Shown here piece by piece: positions 22,662 through 31,362 of a DNA stretch of 64,000 nt; position 1 is the first letter of the stretch; every line of letters starts with the position of its first letter. The notes beneath the pieces are model-generated. The model did not search any database. It was not told the origin of the DNA and saw nothing but the letters and a program-made list of their open reading frames with translations. The DNA comes from Patulibacter defluvii (GTDB lineage Bacteria > Actinomycetota > Thermoleophilia > Solirubrobacterales > Solirubrobacteraceae). Made by a program: the position numbers and the translations under genes. The DNA is taken from NCBI RefSeq assembly GCF_034096925.1, contig NZ_JAWZSQ010000004.1, forward strand, positions 186,001 to 250,000, written 5' to 3'.

Positions 22662-23480
22662 TCAGGACGATTCGGCCGACCGTAGCCCCGCCTCCGGGGC
22701 CGATCCATGACTCGGACAGGGCATCTTGGGCGGCCCGTCGGCGCCCAGCCAGCGGCGGGTCAGGCCGACCCGCGAGCGGACCTCGAGCTTGCGGTAGACG
22801 CTCTTCAGGTGCTGGCGGACGGTGTGCGGGCTGACGTGCAGCGCGCGGCCGATCTCGGCGTCGGTCAGGTCGCCGGCGACCAGCGCGGCGACCTCCGCCT
22901 CGCGCGCGGTCAGCCCCGCCGCCGCCAGCAGCCGCGGGTCGACCGGGCCCGCCGCCGGCGCCGGGGCCGGCCGCGCCGCCGCCCGCCGGCGGTGCTCGCG
23001 CAGCACGACCGCCAGCGCCTGCGAGACCCGCGTGACCTCGTGCAGCTCGGCGCGGCGGAAGGGCGCCCCGCCCTCGTCGTCGCCGACGTTGACCGTCGCC
23101 GTCACCCGTCCGCCGCTGACCGCCGGGGCGATCACCACGTGGGCGAAGCGGTCGAGGTGCGCCGCTCGCCGGTAGACCTCGGTCCGCCGCCAGCGGGCCA
23201 GCGGCATCAGGCTCAGGTTGTAGGTGGTGGCGCGGCGCCGCAGGGCGGTCGAGAGCACCGGGTCGATCGCCCGCCCGGCCCGCTCGTAGCTGGTCGCGAA
23301 GGCGTCGCTGACGTTCCAGGTCGCCGCGTGGCGGGGCCCGCCGCTGGCGCCGTCGATCAGGTAGACGCCGATCATCGGCCGGTCGAGCAGCCGCCGCAGG
23401 ATCGCCACGCAGCCGGCCGCCGCCTGGTCGGCGTCGTCGGCCTCCAGCAGCTCGTCGACGATCGCCAGCGTGCTCGTCAC
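22662..23480 (-). CDS. GAF-LuxR transcriptional regulator
   Basis: A 272-residue regulator: a GAF-type sensor in residues 1-165 (MIGVYLIDGASGGPRHAATW, VVIAPAVSGGRVTATVNVG), an Ala/Pro-rich linker, and a LuxR helix-turn-helix at about 190-250 (LTAREAEVAALVAGDLTDAE, SPHTVRQHLKSVYRKLEVRS). The sensor is paralogous to that of the regulator at 11372-12427. It starts at GTG 23480 in a GTGA overlap with the CMD gene and sits inside the SDR operon, which it may control. I found no copy of the CCTCG/CGAGG operator near it. Confidence 0.87.
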   Translation of the reverse strand: MTSTLAIVDELLEADDADQAAAGCVAILRRLLDRPMIGVYLIDGASGGPRHAATWNVSDAFATSYERAGRAIDPVLSTALRRRATTYNLSLMPLARWRRTEVYRRAAHLDRFAHVVIAPAVSGGRVTATVNVGDDEGGAPFRRAELHEVTRVSQALAVVLREHRRRAAARPAPAPAAGPVDPRLLAAAGLTAREAEVAALVAGDLTDAEIGRALHVSPHTVRQHLKSVYRKLEVRSRVGLTRRWLGADGPPKMPCPSHGSAPEAGLRSAESS

Positions 23481-23881
23481 CGCTCGGCCTCGGGCGGGTC
23501 GCCGATCGGGCCCAGCTCGGCCCGCAGCAGCTCCATCGCGGTCGACGCGCGCGGGTAGCCGACGTAGCCGGCCAGCAGCACGATCACCGCCTCCAGGTCC
23601 TCCGGCGTCAGGCCGTTCTCGCCCGCCCACCGCAGGTGCCCGCGCAGCCGCCCCTCGACCCCGCCCTGGGTGACGAGGCTGGAGATCACGATCAGGCTCC
23701 GCTCGCGCATCGTCAGCCCGTCGCCGCTCCAGGCGCCGCCGCTGGCGTGCTGGGCCTCCTCGGCCATCCGCGCGCCGAGCATCCCCGCCATGTGGTCGTG
23801 GACCTGGTCCTCGGGGACGCCGAACTGGCGGGCGTACATGGCGATGCCGCGGGCGCGGCGATCGGGGGTCGACTCGGTCAT
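23477..23881 (-). CDS. Carboxymuconolactone decarboxylase (CMD) family protein
   Basis: A 134-residue CMD-family protein: MRERSLIVISSLVTQGGVEG, RGHLRWAGENGLTPEDLEAV and LLAGYVGYPRASTAMEL match the gamma-carboxymuconolactone decarboxylase subgroup, with the conserved His of the RGHLRWA motif and no CxxC pair of the AhpD peroxidase type. Its role could be decarboxylation of a lactone or another step on an aromatic intermediate. It lies between an SDR and a LuxR gene in the same operon. Confidence 0.85.
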   Translation of the reverse strand: MTESTPDRRARGIAMYARQFGVPEDQVHDHMAGMLGARMAEEAQHASGGAWSGDGLTMRERSLIVISSLVTQGGVEGRLRGHLRWAGENGLTPEDLEAVIVLLAGYVGYPRASTAMELLRAELGPIGDPPEAER

Positions 23882-23919
23882 GGGGTCTCCGGGGGGAACG
23901 GGCGGCGGCGGCGGCGCGC

Positions 23920-24645
23920 TCAGCGCATCAGCAGGCCGCCGTTGAGGTCGAGGGTCGCGCCGGTCACGAAGCCGGCCTCGTCGGACGCCAGGTAGGCGAC
24001 CGCGGCGGCCACCTCCTCCGGCCGCCCGAGCCGCCCGACCGGGATCGAGGCGGCGATCTGCGCCTGCCGCTCGGGATCGATCGCGTCCATCACCGGGCCG
24101 GTGATCGCGGCCGGCGCGACCGCGTTGACCGTCACGCCGTGGGCCGCCAGCTCGGCGGCCACGACCTTCGTGAGGACGATGATCCCGGCCTTCGAGGCCG
24201 CGTAGTGGGCGCCGCCGTTGACGCCGCCGCGCTGGCCGGCGATCGACGAGACGTTGACGATCCGGCCGGCGCCGCGGTCGCGCATGTGCGGCGCCGCGGC
24301 CCGGCAGCCGGCGAGCACGCCGCCGAGGTTGACGTCGAGCACGTCGTCCCACTCCGCGCGCTCGATCTCCCAGAACGAGCGGGCGACCGAGCGGGCGGCG
24401 TTGTTGACCAGCACGTCGAGCGCGCCGTGCTCGGCGACGGTCGCGTCGACCAGCGCCCGCACCGCCTCCCAGTCGCGGACGTCGAGGACCGCCGCGCGGC
24501 CGCCGATCTCGTCGGCCACGACCCGCGCCCGCTCGCCGGCCAGGTCGGCGACGACGACGTGATCGCCGCGGGCGGCCAGCGCGCGGGCGATCGCCTCGCC
24601 CGTGCCCTGGGCGGCGCCGGTGACGATCGCCACCCGCCGGCTCAC
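23920..24645 (-). CDS. SDR family oxidoreductase
   Basis: A 241-residue SDR with TGAAQGTGE, a modified structural motif NNAARS (Ala for the usual Gly), NVSSIAGQRGG and the YAASK catalytic site. It ends LDLNGGLLMR, a common FabG-like C-terminus. GTG 24645 lies in a GTGA overlap with the GntR gene, so regulator and enzyme are co-translated. Its substrate is probably an alcohol or ketone produced elsewhere in the cluster. Confidence 0.9.
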   Translation of the reverse strand: MSRRVAIVTGAAQGTGEAIARALAARGDHVVVADLAGERARVVADEIGGRAAVLDVRDWEAVRALVDATVAEHGALDVLVNNAARSVARSFWEIERAEWDDVLDVNLGGVLAGCRAAAPHMRDRGAGRIVNVSSIAGQRGGVNGGAHYAASKAGIIVLTKVVAAELAAHGVTVNAVAPAAITGPVMDAIDPERQAQIAASIPVGRLGRPEEVAAAVAYLASDEAGFVTGATLDLNGGLLMR

Positions 24646-25355
24646 CGCGGGCCGCCCGGGTCGGGGGCGAAGAAGTCGGAGGAGCGGCGCAGGTGGCGGC
24701 GCATCGCGTGGGCGGCGGCCGCCGGGTCGCGGCGGTCGACGGCGTCGAGCACCCCGTCGAGCGCGACCACGACGTCGGCCGGGCCGAGCGCGGAGCGGCC
24801 GGGACCGAGCCCGCGCAGCGCCTTGACCGTCTCGCGGGTGGCGCGGACGAGGAAGGCGTCGTGGGTGCACTCGGCCAGCAGCCGGTGGAAGCGGAGGTCG
24901 AGGTCGAACGCCTCCTCGACGCTCTCCGGCAGCCCCTCCGCCGCCGGCAGCGCCGCGGCCAGGTGGTCGAGCTCGCGGGCGGTCCGGTGGTTGGCGGCGA
25001 AGCGGGCGGTCAGCACCTCCTGCGAGCGGCGCAGCTCCAGCAGCGTCGCGTAGTCGGTCCGCTGGCCGGCGCCGCCGCGGGCGGCCGCCCGCCGGTGCTG
25101 CTCGCGGGCGACGGCGATCGCGTCGCGGGTCACCCGGTAGCCGCCGTGGCGCCCGCGGGTGACCGACAGCGCGCCGTCGTCGCGGAGCGCGCGGAGGGCG
25201 ATCTGGGCGGTCGGCGTCGAGACCCCGAACTGCTCGGCGATCACGTCGACCCGCGGCAGGGCGTCGCCGGCGGCGAGCGTCCCGTCCAGGACCAGCTCCT
25301 CCAAGCGGGCCCGGAGCTGCTGCGGTGCGGTGAGGACCGGATGCTCGGACAGCAC
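24642..25355 (-). CDS. GntR (FadR/FCD subfamily) transcriptional regulator
   Basis: A 237-residue regulator with an N-terminal winged helix (residues 8-80: LRARLEELVLDGTLAAGDAL, FGVSTPTAQIALRALRDDGA, wing GRHGGYRV) and an all-helical FCD ligand domain whose metal-site residues are visible (DLDLRFHRLLAECTHD, AMRRHLRRS). It starts the minus-strand SDR operon and is divergent from the M24/hydantoinase operon at 25450, so it may control both. A TATGAG element (25361-25366) ends 5 bases before the GTG start, consistent with a leaderless mRNA. Confidence 0.88.
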   Translation of the reverse strand: MLSEHPVLTAPQQLRARLEELVLDGTLAAGDALPRVDVIAEQFGVSTPTAQIALRALRDDGALSVTRGRHGGYRVTRDAIAVAREQHRRAAARGGAGQRTDYATLLELRRSQEVLTARFAANHRTARELDHLAAALPAAEGLPESVEEAFDLDLRFHRLLAECTHDAFLVRATRETVKALRGLGPGRSALGPADVVVALDGVLDAVDRRDPAAAAHAMRRHLRRSSDFFAPDPGGPR

Positions 25356-25449
25356 TCTGACTCATACTCTGCACGACAGCGCGCCATAGTGTCAAACATC
25401 AAAAATCTTGCGTTGACGATCGCCCGGCGGCTGTGGTCCGATGGCGTGC
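25356..25449. promoter_or_regulatory. Divergent promoter region of gntR and the M24/hyu operon
   Basis: Inverted TGTCAA (25390-25395) and TTGACG (25413-25418) flank an AT-rich core and could be the two -35 elements and, together, an operator. For the plus strand, TTGACG plus 17 bases points to 25436-25441 as -10 and to ATG 25450 as a leaderless start. On the minus strand CATACTCTGCAC (25363-25374) matches the ABC operon promoter at 57373-57384 exactly. Confidence 0.5.
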
Positions 25450-26604
25450 ATGGCAGGCCTCTCCACCGCCGAGCATCAGCGCCGCGTCGGGTTGCTGCAC
25501 CAGCTCCTGGACGACCACGACCTCGACGTCCTCGTGCTCGCGGCCAACGACTACCGCGGCCACAAGGGCACCCTCCGCTGGGTCGGCGACTACAACCTGG
25601 CGCACCGCTACGGCTACGCCGTCGTCGCCCCCGGACGCGACCCGGTGCTGGTCCTCCCCGTCAACCTGACGATGAACCCGCGCGGCCGCGACGACGTCGC
25701 GGTCCGCTACGCCCGGCGGGTCGCCGACGGGCTGCTGGAGGAGCTGGGCCGCGGCCCCGCCCCGCGCCGGATCGGCGTCGTCGGGCTCGGCCAGGTGATG
25801 AAGGTCGAGGACTACCTGGCGATCGCCCGCGCCCACCCCGAGGCCGAGATCGTCGACGCGAGCGCCGCCTTCGAGCGGGTCCGCGCGATCAAGTCCGAGG
25901 AGGAGCTGGCCGGCGTCGTCGAGTCGACCCGGATCGCCGAGCGCTGCTTCGAGCGGCTGCTCGAGGTCGCCGGCCCCGGCGTCACCGAGCGGGCGATCGG
26001 GGCCGAGGTCGCGCGGGTCGCGCTGGCCGAGGGCGGCGAGGACCTGCTGTTCCTGACGATGTACGGCCGCGACCGCGGCGACGGCACCGTCGAGGGCCAC
26101 TTCGGCCAGGCGGTCGACCGGCGGCTCGAGCCCGGCGACCTGCACATCTTCTCGTTCGAGATCGTCGGCCCGCTCGGCTACTGGATGGAGCTGTCGCGGA
26201 TGGTGACGATCGGCCCGCCGAGCGAGCTGCAGCAGCGGATGAACGCCGCCGTCGTCGCCGGCATGGACGCCGGCCTGGCTACGCTGCGACCCGGCAGCGA
26301 CCCGGCCGACGCCCAGCGCGCGATCGAGGCCGCGGTCGCCGAGCACGGCGCCCGCTGCGCCTACTGGTCCGGCCACGGGCTCGGCCAGGACGTGCTGGAG
26401 GAGCCGTGGATCGGCCTCGACCTGGTCGAGGACCGCGCGACTGGCGCGATGGCGATCGCCGAGGGCATGACCCTCGCCCTCCACCCCTACGTGGTCGACG
26501 ACGAGGACCGCGCGATCGGCTACATGGCCGACTCGCTGATCGTCGGCCCCGACGCCACCACCGCGGCGTCGCCCCTCTCCCGCGAGCTCTGGAGCGTCGC
26601 ATGA
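25450..26604 (+). CDS. M24 family (Xaa-Pro peptidase/creatinase fold) enzyme with altered metal ligands
   Basis: A 384-residue protein with the creatinase N-domain (LHQLLDDHDLDVLVLAANDY) and pita-bread catalytic domain (KSEEELAGVVESTRIAERCF, YWSGHGLGQDVLEEP). The five canonical ligands D, D, H, E, E are not conserved: the first two Asp positions read as Glu (FSFEIVG, WMELSR), the first Glu is His (MTLALHPYV) and the last appears as Asp (YMADSLIVG). It is therefore likelier a creatinase-like C-N hydrolase than a metallopeptidase (inference). It overlaps hyuB by ATGA. Start 25450 is chosen from promoter spacing; ATG 25441 adds three residues. Confidence 0.78.
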   Translation: MAGLSTAEHQRRVGLLHQLLDDHDLDVLVLAANDYRGHKGTLRWVGDYNLAHRYGYAVVAPGRDPVLVLPVNLTMNPRGRDDVAVRYARRVADGLLEELGRGPAPRRIGVVGLGQVMKVEDYLAIARAHPEAEIVDASAAFERVRAIKSEEELAGVVESTRIAERCFERLLEVAGPGVTERAIGAEVARVALAEGGEDLLFLTMYGRDRGDGTVEGHFGQAVDRRLEPGDLHIFSFEIVGPLGYWMELSRMVTIGPPSELQQRMNAAVVAGMDAGLATLRPGSDPADAQRAIEAAVAEHGARCAYWSGHGLGQDVLEEPWIGLDLVEDRATGAMAIAEGMTLALHPYVVDDEDRAIGYMADSLIVGPDATTAASPLSRELWSVA

Positions 26605-28358
26605 CGACCCCCGATCCGATCCTCGCCTCCGTCCTCCAGCGACGGGTCCAGGCGATCTCCCACGAGATGGCGACGGTGCTGATGCGCTCGTCGCGGTCGC
26701 CGATCTTCAACGAGGTCGGCGACCTGGTGACCGTGGTCTTCGATCGCGACGGCCGCACGCTGGCCCAGACCGAGTACGCCTCGATCATCGCCAACGGCGC
26801 CCAGCCGCCGCTGCAGCAGATCATCGAGTACTTCGCCGGCGAGATCCACGACGGCGACGTGATCCTCCACAACGACGTCTACTCGGGCGGCAACCAGAAC
26901 GCCGACGTCGGCGTCTTCGTGCCGATCTTCTGGCACGACGAGCTGGTCGCCTGGGCCGCCAGCAAGGGCCACGTGGCCGACATCGGCGGGATGACCGCCG
27001 GCGGCTACGACCCGCGGGCGCGCGAGATCTGGCAGGAGGCGTTCCGGATCCCGCCGCTGAAGCTGCACGACCGCGGCGAGCTGCGGCGCGACGTCTGGGA
27101 CCTGGTCCGGGCCAACATCCGGCTCGAGATCGTCGCCGAGGACATCAAGGCGATGATCGGGGCCTGCACGATCGGCCGCCGGCGGATCGTCGACCTGCTC
27201 GACCGCTACGGCGCCGAGAGCTTCGACGCCCACATGGACTACGTGATCGAGGCCTCCGAGCGCCAGGTCCGGGCCGAGATCGAGCGCTGGCCCGACGGCG
27301 TCTACCGCGGCGAGAGCTGGATGCAGTCCGACGGGCTCGACCCGACCGCCCGCTACCGGGTGGCGGTCGAGGTGACCGTCGCCGGGTCCGACATCACCTT
27401 CGACTTCAGCGCCACCGACGACCAGGCGCCCGGCTTCACCAACATGCCGGCGGCGTCGGCGATCGGCGCGATCCGGATCGCCTTCCTGATGCTGGTGACC
27501 GCCGGCGGGCTCTCGATCCCGGCCAACCACGGCGTCTTCGCCCCGATCCGGACCGTCTTCCGCAAGGGCTCGCTGATCGACCCGAATTTCCCGGCCTCGA
27601 CGATCTTCGGCAACCAGATGTGCGACGAGGTGGTCGAGTCGATCATGCTCGCGCTCGCCGACGCGCTGCCCGACCGCGTGACCGCGGGCTGGAACCAGTT
27701 CCTCTGCACGGCACTGAACGGGATCGACCCGCGGACCGACGAGCCCTCGGTCTCGCTGACGATCTTCCAGCGCGGCGGACCGGGCGCGATGCGCGGCGCC
27801 GACGGCTACGACGCGCTCGGCTTCAGCGGCACCCCCGGCTCGATGCGCTCGCCCGACATGGAGATGTTCGAGCTGTCGACGCCGCACCTGATGCACTACT
27901 ACGAGTACCTGCCCGACTCGGCCGGTCACGGCGAGTGGCGGGGCGGCTACGGCACCCGCTCGAGCTGGACCTTCCAGGGCGTCGACGAGGCCGGCACCAC
28001 GATCGGCGACGACGTCGCCAGCGAGGGCGCCGAGCGGCCCCACGGGCTCTTCGGCGGCGGCCCCGGCGGGCTCAACGAGCTGACCCTGGAGTACCCCGAC
28101 GGCCGCACCAAGGCCTGGGGCTCGAAGGAGATCGTCGAGGGGATCCCGGCCGGCACCGTCTGCGTCTCGCGCAACGGCGGGGGCGGCGGCTACGGCGACG
28201 CCCGCAAGCGGCCGGCCGAGCAGGTCCTGGCCGAGGTCCGCGACGGCCTCCTGAGCGCCGAGGCCGCCCGCCGCGACTACGGCGTGGCGATCGCCGACGA
28301 CGGCCGCACGATCGACGAGCAGACGACCCGCCGCCTGCGGCAGGAGGAGCGCGCATGA
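26601..28358 (+). CDS. Hydantoinase B/oxoprolinase-type subunit (HyuB)
   Basis: A 585-residue HyuB-family protein (ERSPxF-like start QRRVQAISHEMATVLMRSSR, GDVILHNDVYSGGNQNADVG, GHVADIGGMTAGG, and the C-terminal NGGGGGYGDARKRPAEQV). With HyuA it forms the ATP-dependent N-methylhydantoinase/oxoprolinase complexes, a family that also includes acetone and acetophenone carboxylases. It overlaps the M24 gene upstream and hyuA downstream (ATGA in both cases). A second HyuB is at 33570-35249. Whether it hydrolyses an imide ring or carboxylates a ketone cannot be read from the sequence. Confidence 0.9.
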   Translation: MTTPDPILASVLQRRVQAISHEMATVLMRSSRSPIFNEVGDLVTVVFDRDGRTLAQTEYASIIANGAQPPLQQIIEYFAGEIHDGDVILHNDVYSGGNQNADVGVFVPIFWHDELVAWAASKGHVADIGGMTAGGYDPRAREIWQEAFRIPPLKLHDRGELRRDVWDLVRANIRLEIVAEDIKAMIGACTIGRRRIVDLLDRYGAESFDAHMDYVIEASERQVRAEIERWPDGVYRGESWMQSDGLDPTARYRVAVEVTVAGSDITFDFSATDDQAPGFTNMPAASAIGAIRIAFLMLVTAGGLSIPANHGVFAPIRTVFRKGSLIDPNFPASTIFGNQMCDEVVESIMLALADALPDRVTAGWNQFLCTALNGIDPRTDEPSVSLTIFQRGGPGAMRGADGYDALGFSGTPGSMRSPDMEMFELSTPHLMHYYEYLPDSAGHGEWRGGYGTRSSWTFQGVDEAGTTIGDDVASEGAERPHGLFGGGPGGLNELTLEYPDGRTKAWGSKEIVEGIPAGTVCVSRNGGGGGYGDARKRPAEQVLAEVRDGLLSAEAARRDYGVAIADDGRTIDEQTTRRLRQEERA

Positions 28359-30451
28359 GCTACCGGATCGGGATCGACGTCGGGGGCACGTTCACCGACT
28401 TCCTGCTGCTGGGCGAGGGCACCCGGCTGGTCCACAAGACCAGCTCGACCCCCGACGACCCCTCGCGCGGCTTCGTCACCGGCCTGCGCGAGATCGCCGA
28501 GCAGCTCGGCCTGGACCTGGAGGCGTTCGTCGCCCGCCTCGACCTGATCGTCCACGGCACCACCGTCACCACCAACGCGGTCCTGACCCACCGCGGCGCC
28601 CGCACCGGGCTGCTGGTGACCGAGGGCTTCCGCGACGTGCTGGCGCTGCGCGACGGCACCCGCGAGGAGCCCTACGACAACCGTCTCCAGCCGCCGACGC
28701 CGCTGGTGCCGCGCTACCTGCGGCTGCCGGTCGGCCAGCGCACCGACCACGCCGGTCAGGAGCTGCGGCCGCTGGTCGAGGACGACGTCCGGACCGCCGC
28801 GGCGAGCTTCCGCGACGAGGGCGTCGAGGCGGTGGCGATCTCGTTCATGCACTCGCCCGCCGACCCGACCCACGAGCGGCGGACCCGCGACCTGCTGCGC
28901 GAGCTGCTGCCCGACGCCTACGTGACCGCGTCGAGCGACCTGCTGCCCCAGGTGCGCTACTACGACCGCACCAGCACGACGGTCCTCAACGCCTACGTCG
29001 GGCCGATCATCTCGCGCTACCTCGACGCCCTGACCGGGCGGCTGGAGGAGCTGCGGTTCGGCGGCACGCTGCTGATCATGCAGTCCAACGGCGGCGTCGC
29101 GACCCCGGCCGAGATCAGCGAGCGGGCGGCGCTGTCGCTGCTCTCCGGTCCCGCCTCGGGCCCGACCGCCGGCCTCTGGCAGCTGGCCCCGCACGGGCTC
29201 CGCGAGTGCATCACCGTCGACATGGGCGGCACCAGCTTCGACGCCGCGCTGGTCAAGGACGGCGAGCCGCTGCTGATGAACGACGGCACCGTCGACCGCT
29301 GGCGGCTGGCGCTGCCGACGATCGACATCCACACGATCGGCGCCGGCGGCGGCTCGATCGCGTGGCTCGACGAGGGCGGCCTGCTGCACGTCGGCCCGCA
29401 GAGCGCCGGGGCCCAGCCGGGACCGGCCTGCTACGGCCGCGGCGGGACCGCGCCGACCGTCACCGACGCCGACCTGGTGCTCGGGTTCCTCGGCGAGTCG
29501 TCGTTCCGCCACGGCGGGATGACGCTCGACCGCGAGGCCGCCGTCGCCGCGTTCGCGCCGCTGGCCTCCGGGCTCGGGCTGTCGGTCGAGGAGGCCGCCG
29601 CCGGCGTCTACGACCTGGTCAACGTGACGATGGCGACCGGCGTCCGCGACATCAGCGTCCGCCGTGGGCTCGACCCGCGCGACTTCCCGCTGGTGGTCGC
29701 CGGCGGCGCCGGGCCGCTGCACGCCGCGGCGATCGCCCGCGAGCTGGAGATCCCGGCGCTGCTGGTCCCCCGCGAGTCGTCGATCTTCTGCGCCGCCGGG
29801 ATGCTGATGTCGGACTTCAAGCACGACGACGTGCGGGCCTACAAGACGCCGCTGGCGAGCGCCGACGAGGACCGGATCGCGGGCCTGCTCGACGAGATGG
29901 AGCGGGCCGGGCGCGAGACGCTGACCCGCGAGGGCGTGCCGGCCGACCGCGCCGAGGTGCGGGCCGCGCTCGACCTCCGCTACGTCGGACAGTGGCACGA
30001 GCTGACCGTGGCGGTCGACCTGCCCGTCGACCGCGAGGCCGTCGCGCGGGCCTTCCACGACGAGCACGACGCGCTCTTCGGCCACGCCTCGCCCGACCAG
30101 CCGGTCGAGCTACTGGCCGTCCGCCTGGCCGCGATCGGCCGGACCGAGAAGCCCGGCCTGACCGAGGCCGGTCCGGCGACCGGCAGCGTCGAGGCGGCCC
30201 AGGTCGACACCCGGCCGGTCTGGTCGTCGTCGGCCCGGGCGCTGGTCGCGACCGCGGTCTACGACGGCGCGGTGCTGCCCTCGGGCGCGCGGCTGGAGGG
30301 CCCGGCGATCGTCGAGCTGCCGAGCACCACGATCGTCGTCCCCGACGGCTTCGTGCTCGACGTCGACGCCTACGGCGCGTTCGCGGTCCACGAGGGCGAG
30401 CGGGGCGCGGCCTTCGCGGCCGGCCTCCACGGCGTCGGGGCGGCGGCGTGA
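28355..30451 (+). CDS. Hydantoinase A/oxoprolinase-type ATPase subunit (HyuA)
   Basis: A 698-residue HyuA-family subunit with the actin-like ATP site IGIDVGGTFTDFLLL at the N-terminus, VHGTTVTTNAVLTHRGARTG, VDMGGTSFDAALVKDG (second phosphate motif) and TIGAGGGSIAWLDEGG. It couples ATP cleavage to the HyuB reaction by activating a carbonyl. The paralogue at 35249-37327 shares all these motifs. Overlaps: ATGA with hyuB and GTGA with the dehydrogenase gene. Confidence 0.9.
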   Translation: MSYRIGIDVGGTFTDFLLLGEGTRLVHKTSSTPDDPSRGFVTGLREIAEQLGLDLEAFVARLDLIVHGTTVTTNAVLTHRGARTGLLVTEGFRDVLALRDGTREEPYDNRLQPPTPLVPRYLRLPVGQRTDHAGQELRPLVEDDVRTAAASFRDEGVEAVAISFMHSPADPTHERRTRDLLRELLPDAYVTASSDLLPQVRYYDRTSTTVLNAYVGPIISRYLDALTGRLEELRFGGTLLIMQSNGGVATPAEISERAALSLLSGPASGPTAGLWQLAPHGLRECITVDMGGTSFDAALVKDGEPLLMNDGTVDRWRLALPTIDIHTIGAGGGSIAWLDEGGLLHVGPQSAGAQPGPACYGRGGTAPTVTDADLVLGFLGESSFRHGGMTLDREAAVAAFAPLASGLGLSVEEAAAGVYDLVNVTMATGVRDISVRRGLDPRDFPLVVAGGAGPLHAAAIARELEIPALLVPRESSIFCAAGMLMSDFKHDDVRAYKTPLASADEDRIAGLLDEMERAGRETLTREGVPADRAEVRAALDLRYVGQWHELTVAVDLPVDREAVARAFHDEHDALFGHASPDQPVELLAVRLAAIGRTEKPGLTEAGPATGSVEAAQVDTRPVWSSSARALVATAVYDGAVLPSGARLEGPAIVELPSTTIVVPDGFVLDVDAYGAFAVHEGERGAAFAAGLHGVGAAA

Positions 30452-31362
30452 GCGCGGCGCCGGTCTGCGGGGTGCTCGGGGTCGGCGCGCTCGGCGGCGC
30501 GATCGCCGAGCGGCTGGCGGCCAGCGGGTTCGTCGTCCACGTCCACGACCGCTCCCCCGAGCGGGTCGCGGCGCTGACCGGCGCGATCCAGGCCCAGGCG
30601 ACCCCGCGCGAGCTGGCCGCCGCCTGCGACGTGGTGCTGGTGCTGCTGCCCGACACGCCCGACGTGCTGGAGTGCGTCGACGGCCCCGACGGGCTGGCGG
30701 CGGGCGCCTCGGCGGGCGACGTGGTCGTGCTCTGCAGCACGGTCGCGGTCGCCACGCCGGCGCTGGTGGCGGAGCGGCTGCGGCCCTCCGGCGCGGCGGT
30801 CGTCGACGCCCCGGTCAGCGGCGGGCCGGTCGCCGCCCGCGAGGGCACGCTGGCGATCATGGTCGGCGGCGAGGACGCCGACGTGGCCGCCTGCCGGCCC
30901 GCGCTCGCGGCGATCGGGAACCCGGTCCACGTCGGGGCGCTCGGCCACGGCGAGCTGACGAAGCTCGTCAACAACCTGATGGGCTCGGTGATCTCGGTCG
31001 CGATCGCCGAGGGGCTGGCGCTGGCCGCCCGCGCCGGCGGCGACCTCGACCGGATCCGGGCCGCGATCGCCGGCGGCAGCGGGTCGAGCTGGATCCTCGA
31101 GCAGTGGATGCCGCGGACGGTCCTGGCCGGCCGCACCGAGGCCGACTTCGCGGTCCGGCTGATGTGCAAGGACCTGCGCGTGATCGCCGAGTACGCCGAC
31201 GAGCTGGGGGTGCCGCTGCGGGCCGCCGCGCTCGCCCGCGAGAGCTATGAGGAGGCCCGCGACCGCGGCCACGGCGACCGCGACTTCTCGGTCCTGGTGG
31301 CCCTGCGGGCCGCCGAGGCCGGCGCCCCGATCGCCACCGACCTGCCACCCGAGGCGCTGTGA
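30448..31362 (+). CDS. NAD(P)-dependent beta-hydroxyacid dehydrogenase
   Basis: A 304-residue enzyme of the 3-hydroxyisobutyrate/tartronate-semialdehyde/6-phosphogluconate dehydrogenase superfamily: GVLGVGALGGAIAERLAASG, substrate motif DAPVSGGPVAAREGTLAIM and the catalytic Lys in GHGELTKLVNNLMG. It oxidises a beta-hydroxy acid to the semialdehyde or the reverse. GTG 30448 lies in a GTGA overlap with hyuA, so it probably processes the product of the Hyu reaction. A second member is at 38079-38942 beside the second Hyu pair. Confidence 0.9.
   Translation: MSAAPVCGVLGVGALGGAIAERLAASGFVVHVHDRSPERVAALTGAIQAQATPRELAAACDVVLVLLPDTPDVLECVDGPDGLAAGASAGDVVVLCSTVAVATPALVAERLRPSGAAVVDAPVSGGPVAAREGTLAIMVGGEDADVAACRPALAAIGNPVHVGALGHGELTKLVNNLMGSVISVAIAEGLALAARAGGDLDRIRAAIAGGSGSSWILEQWMPRTVLAGRTEADFAVRLMCKDLRVIAEYADELGVPLRAAALARESYEEARDRGHGDRDFSVLVALRAAEAGAPIATDLPPEAL

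Noticed and set aside
24693..26600. Upstream open extension of the hyuB frame through the GntR and M24 genes.
   Set aside because: It runs antisense to gntR and out of frame with the M24 gene and has no domain content; hyuB starts at the ATGA at 26601.
28355..30451. Calling the Hyu pairs acetone carboxylase or 5-oxoprolinase outright.
   Set aside because: The shared family motifs do not distinguish these activities by eye; no gamma subunit typical of acetone carboxylase is adjacent.
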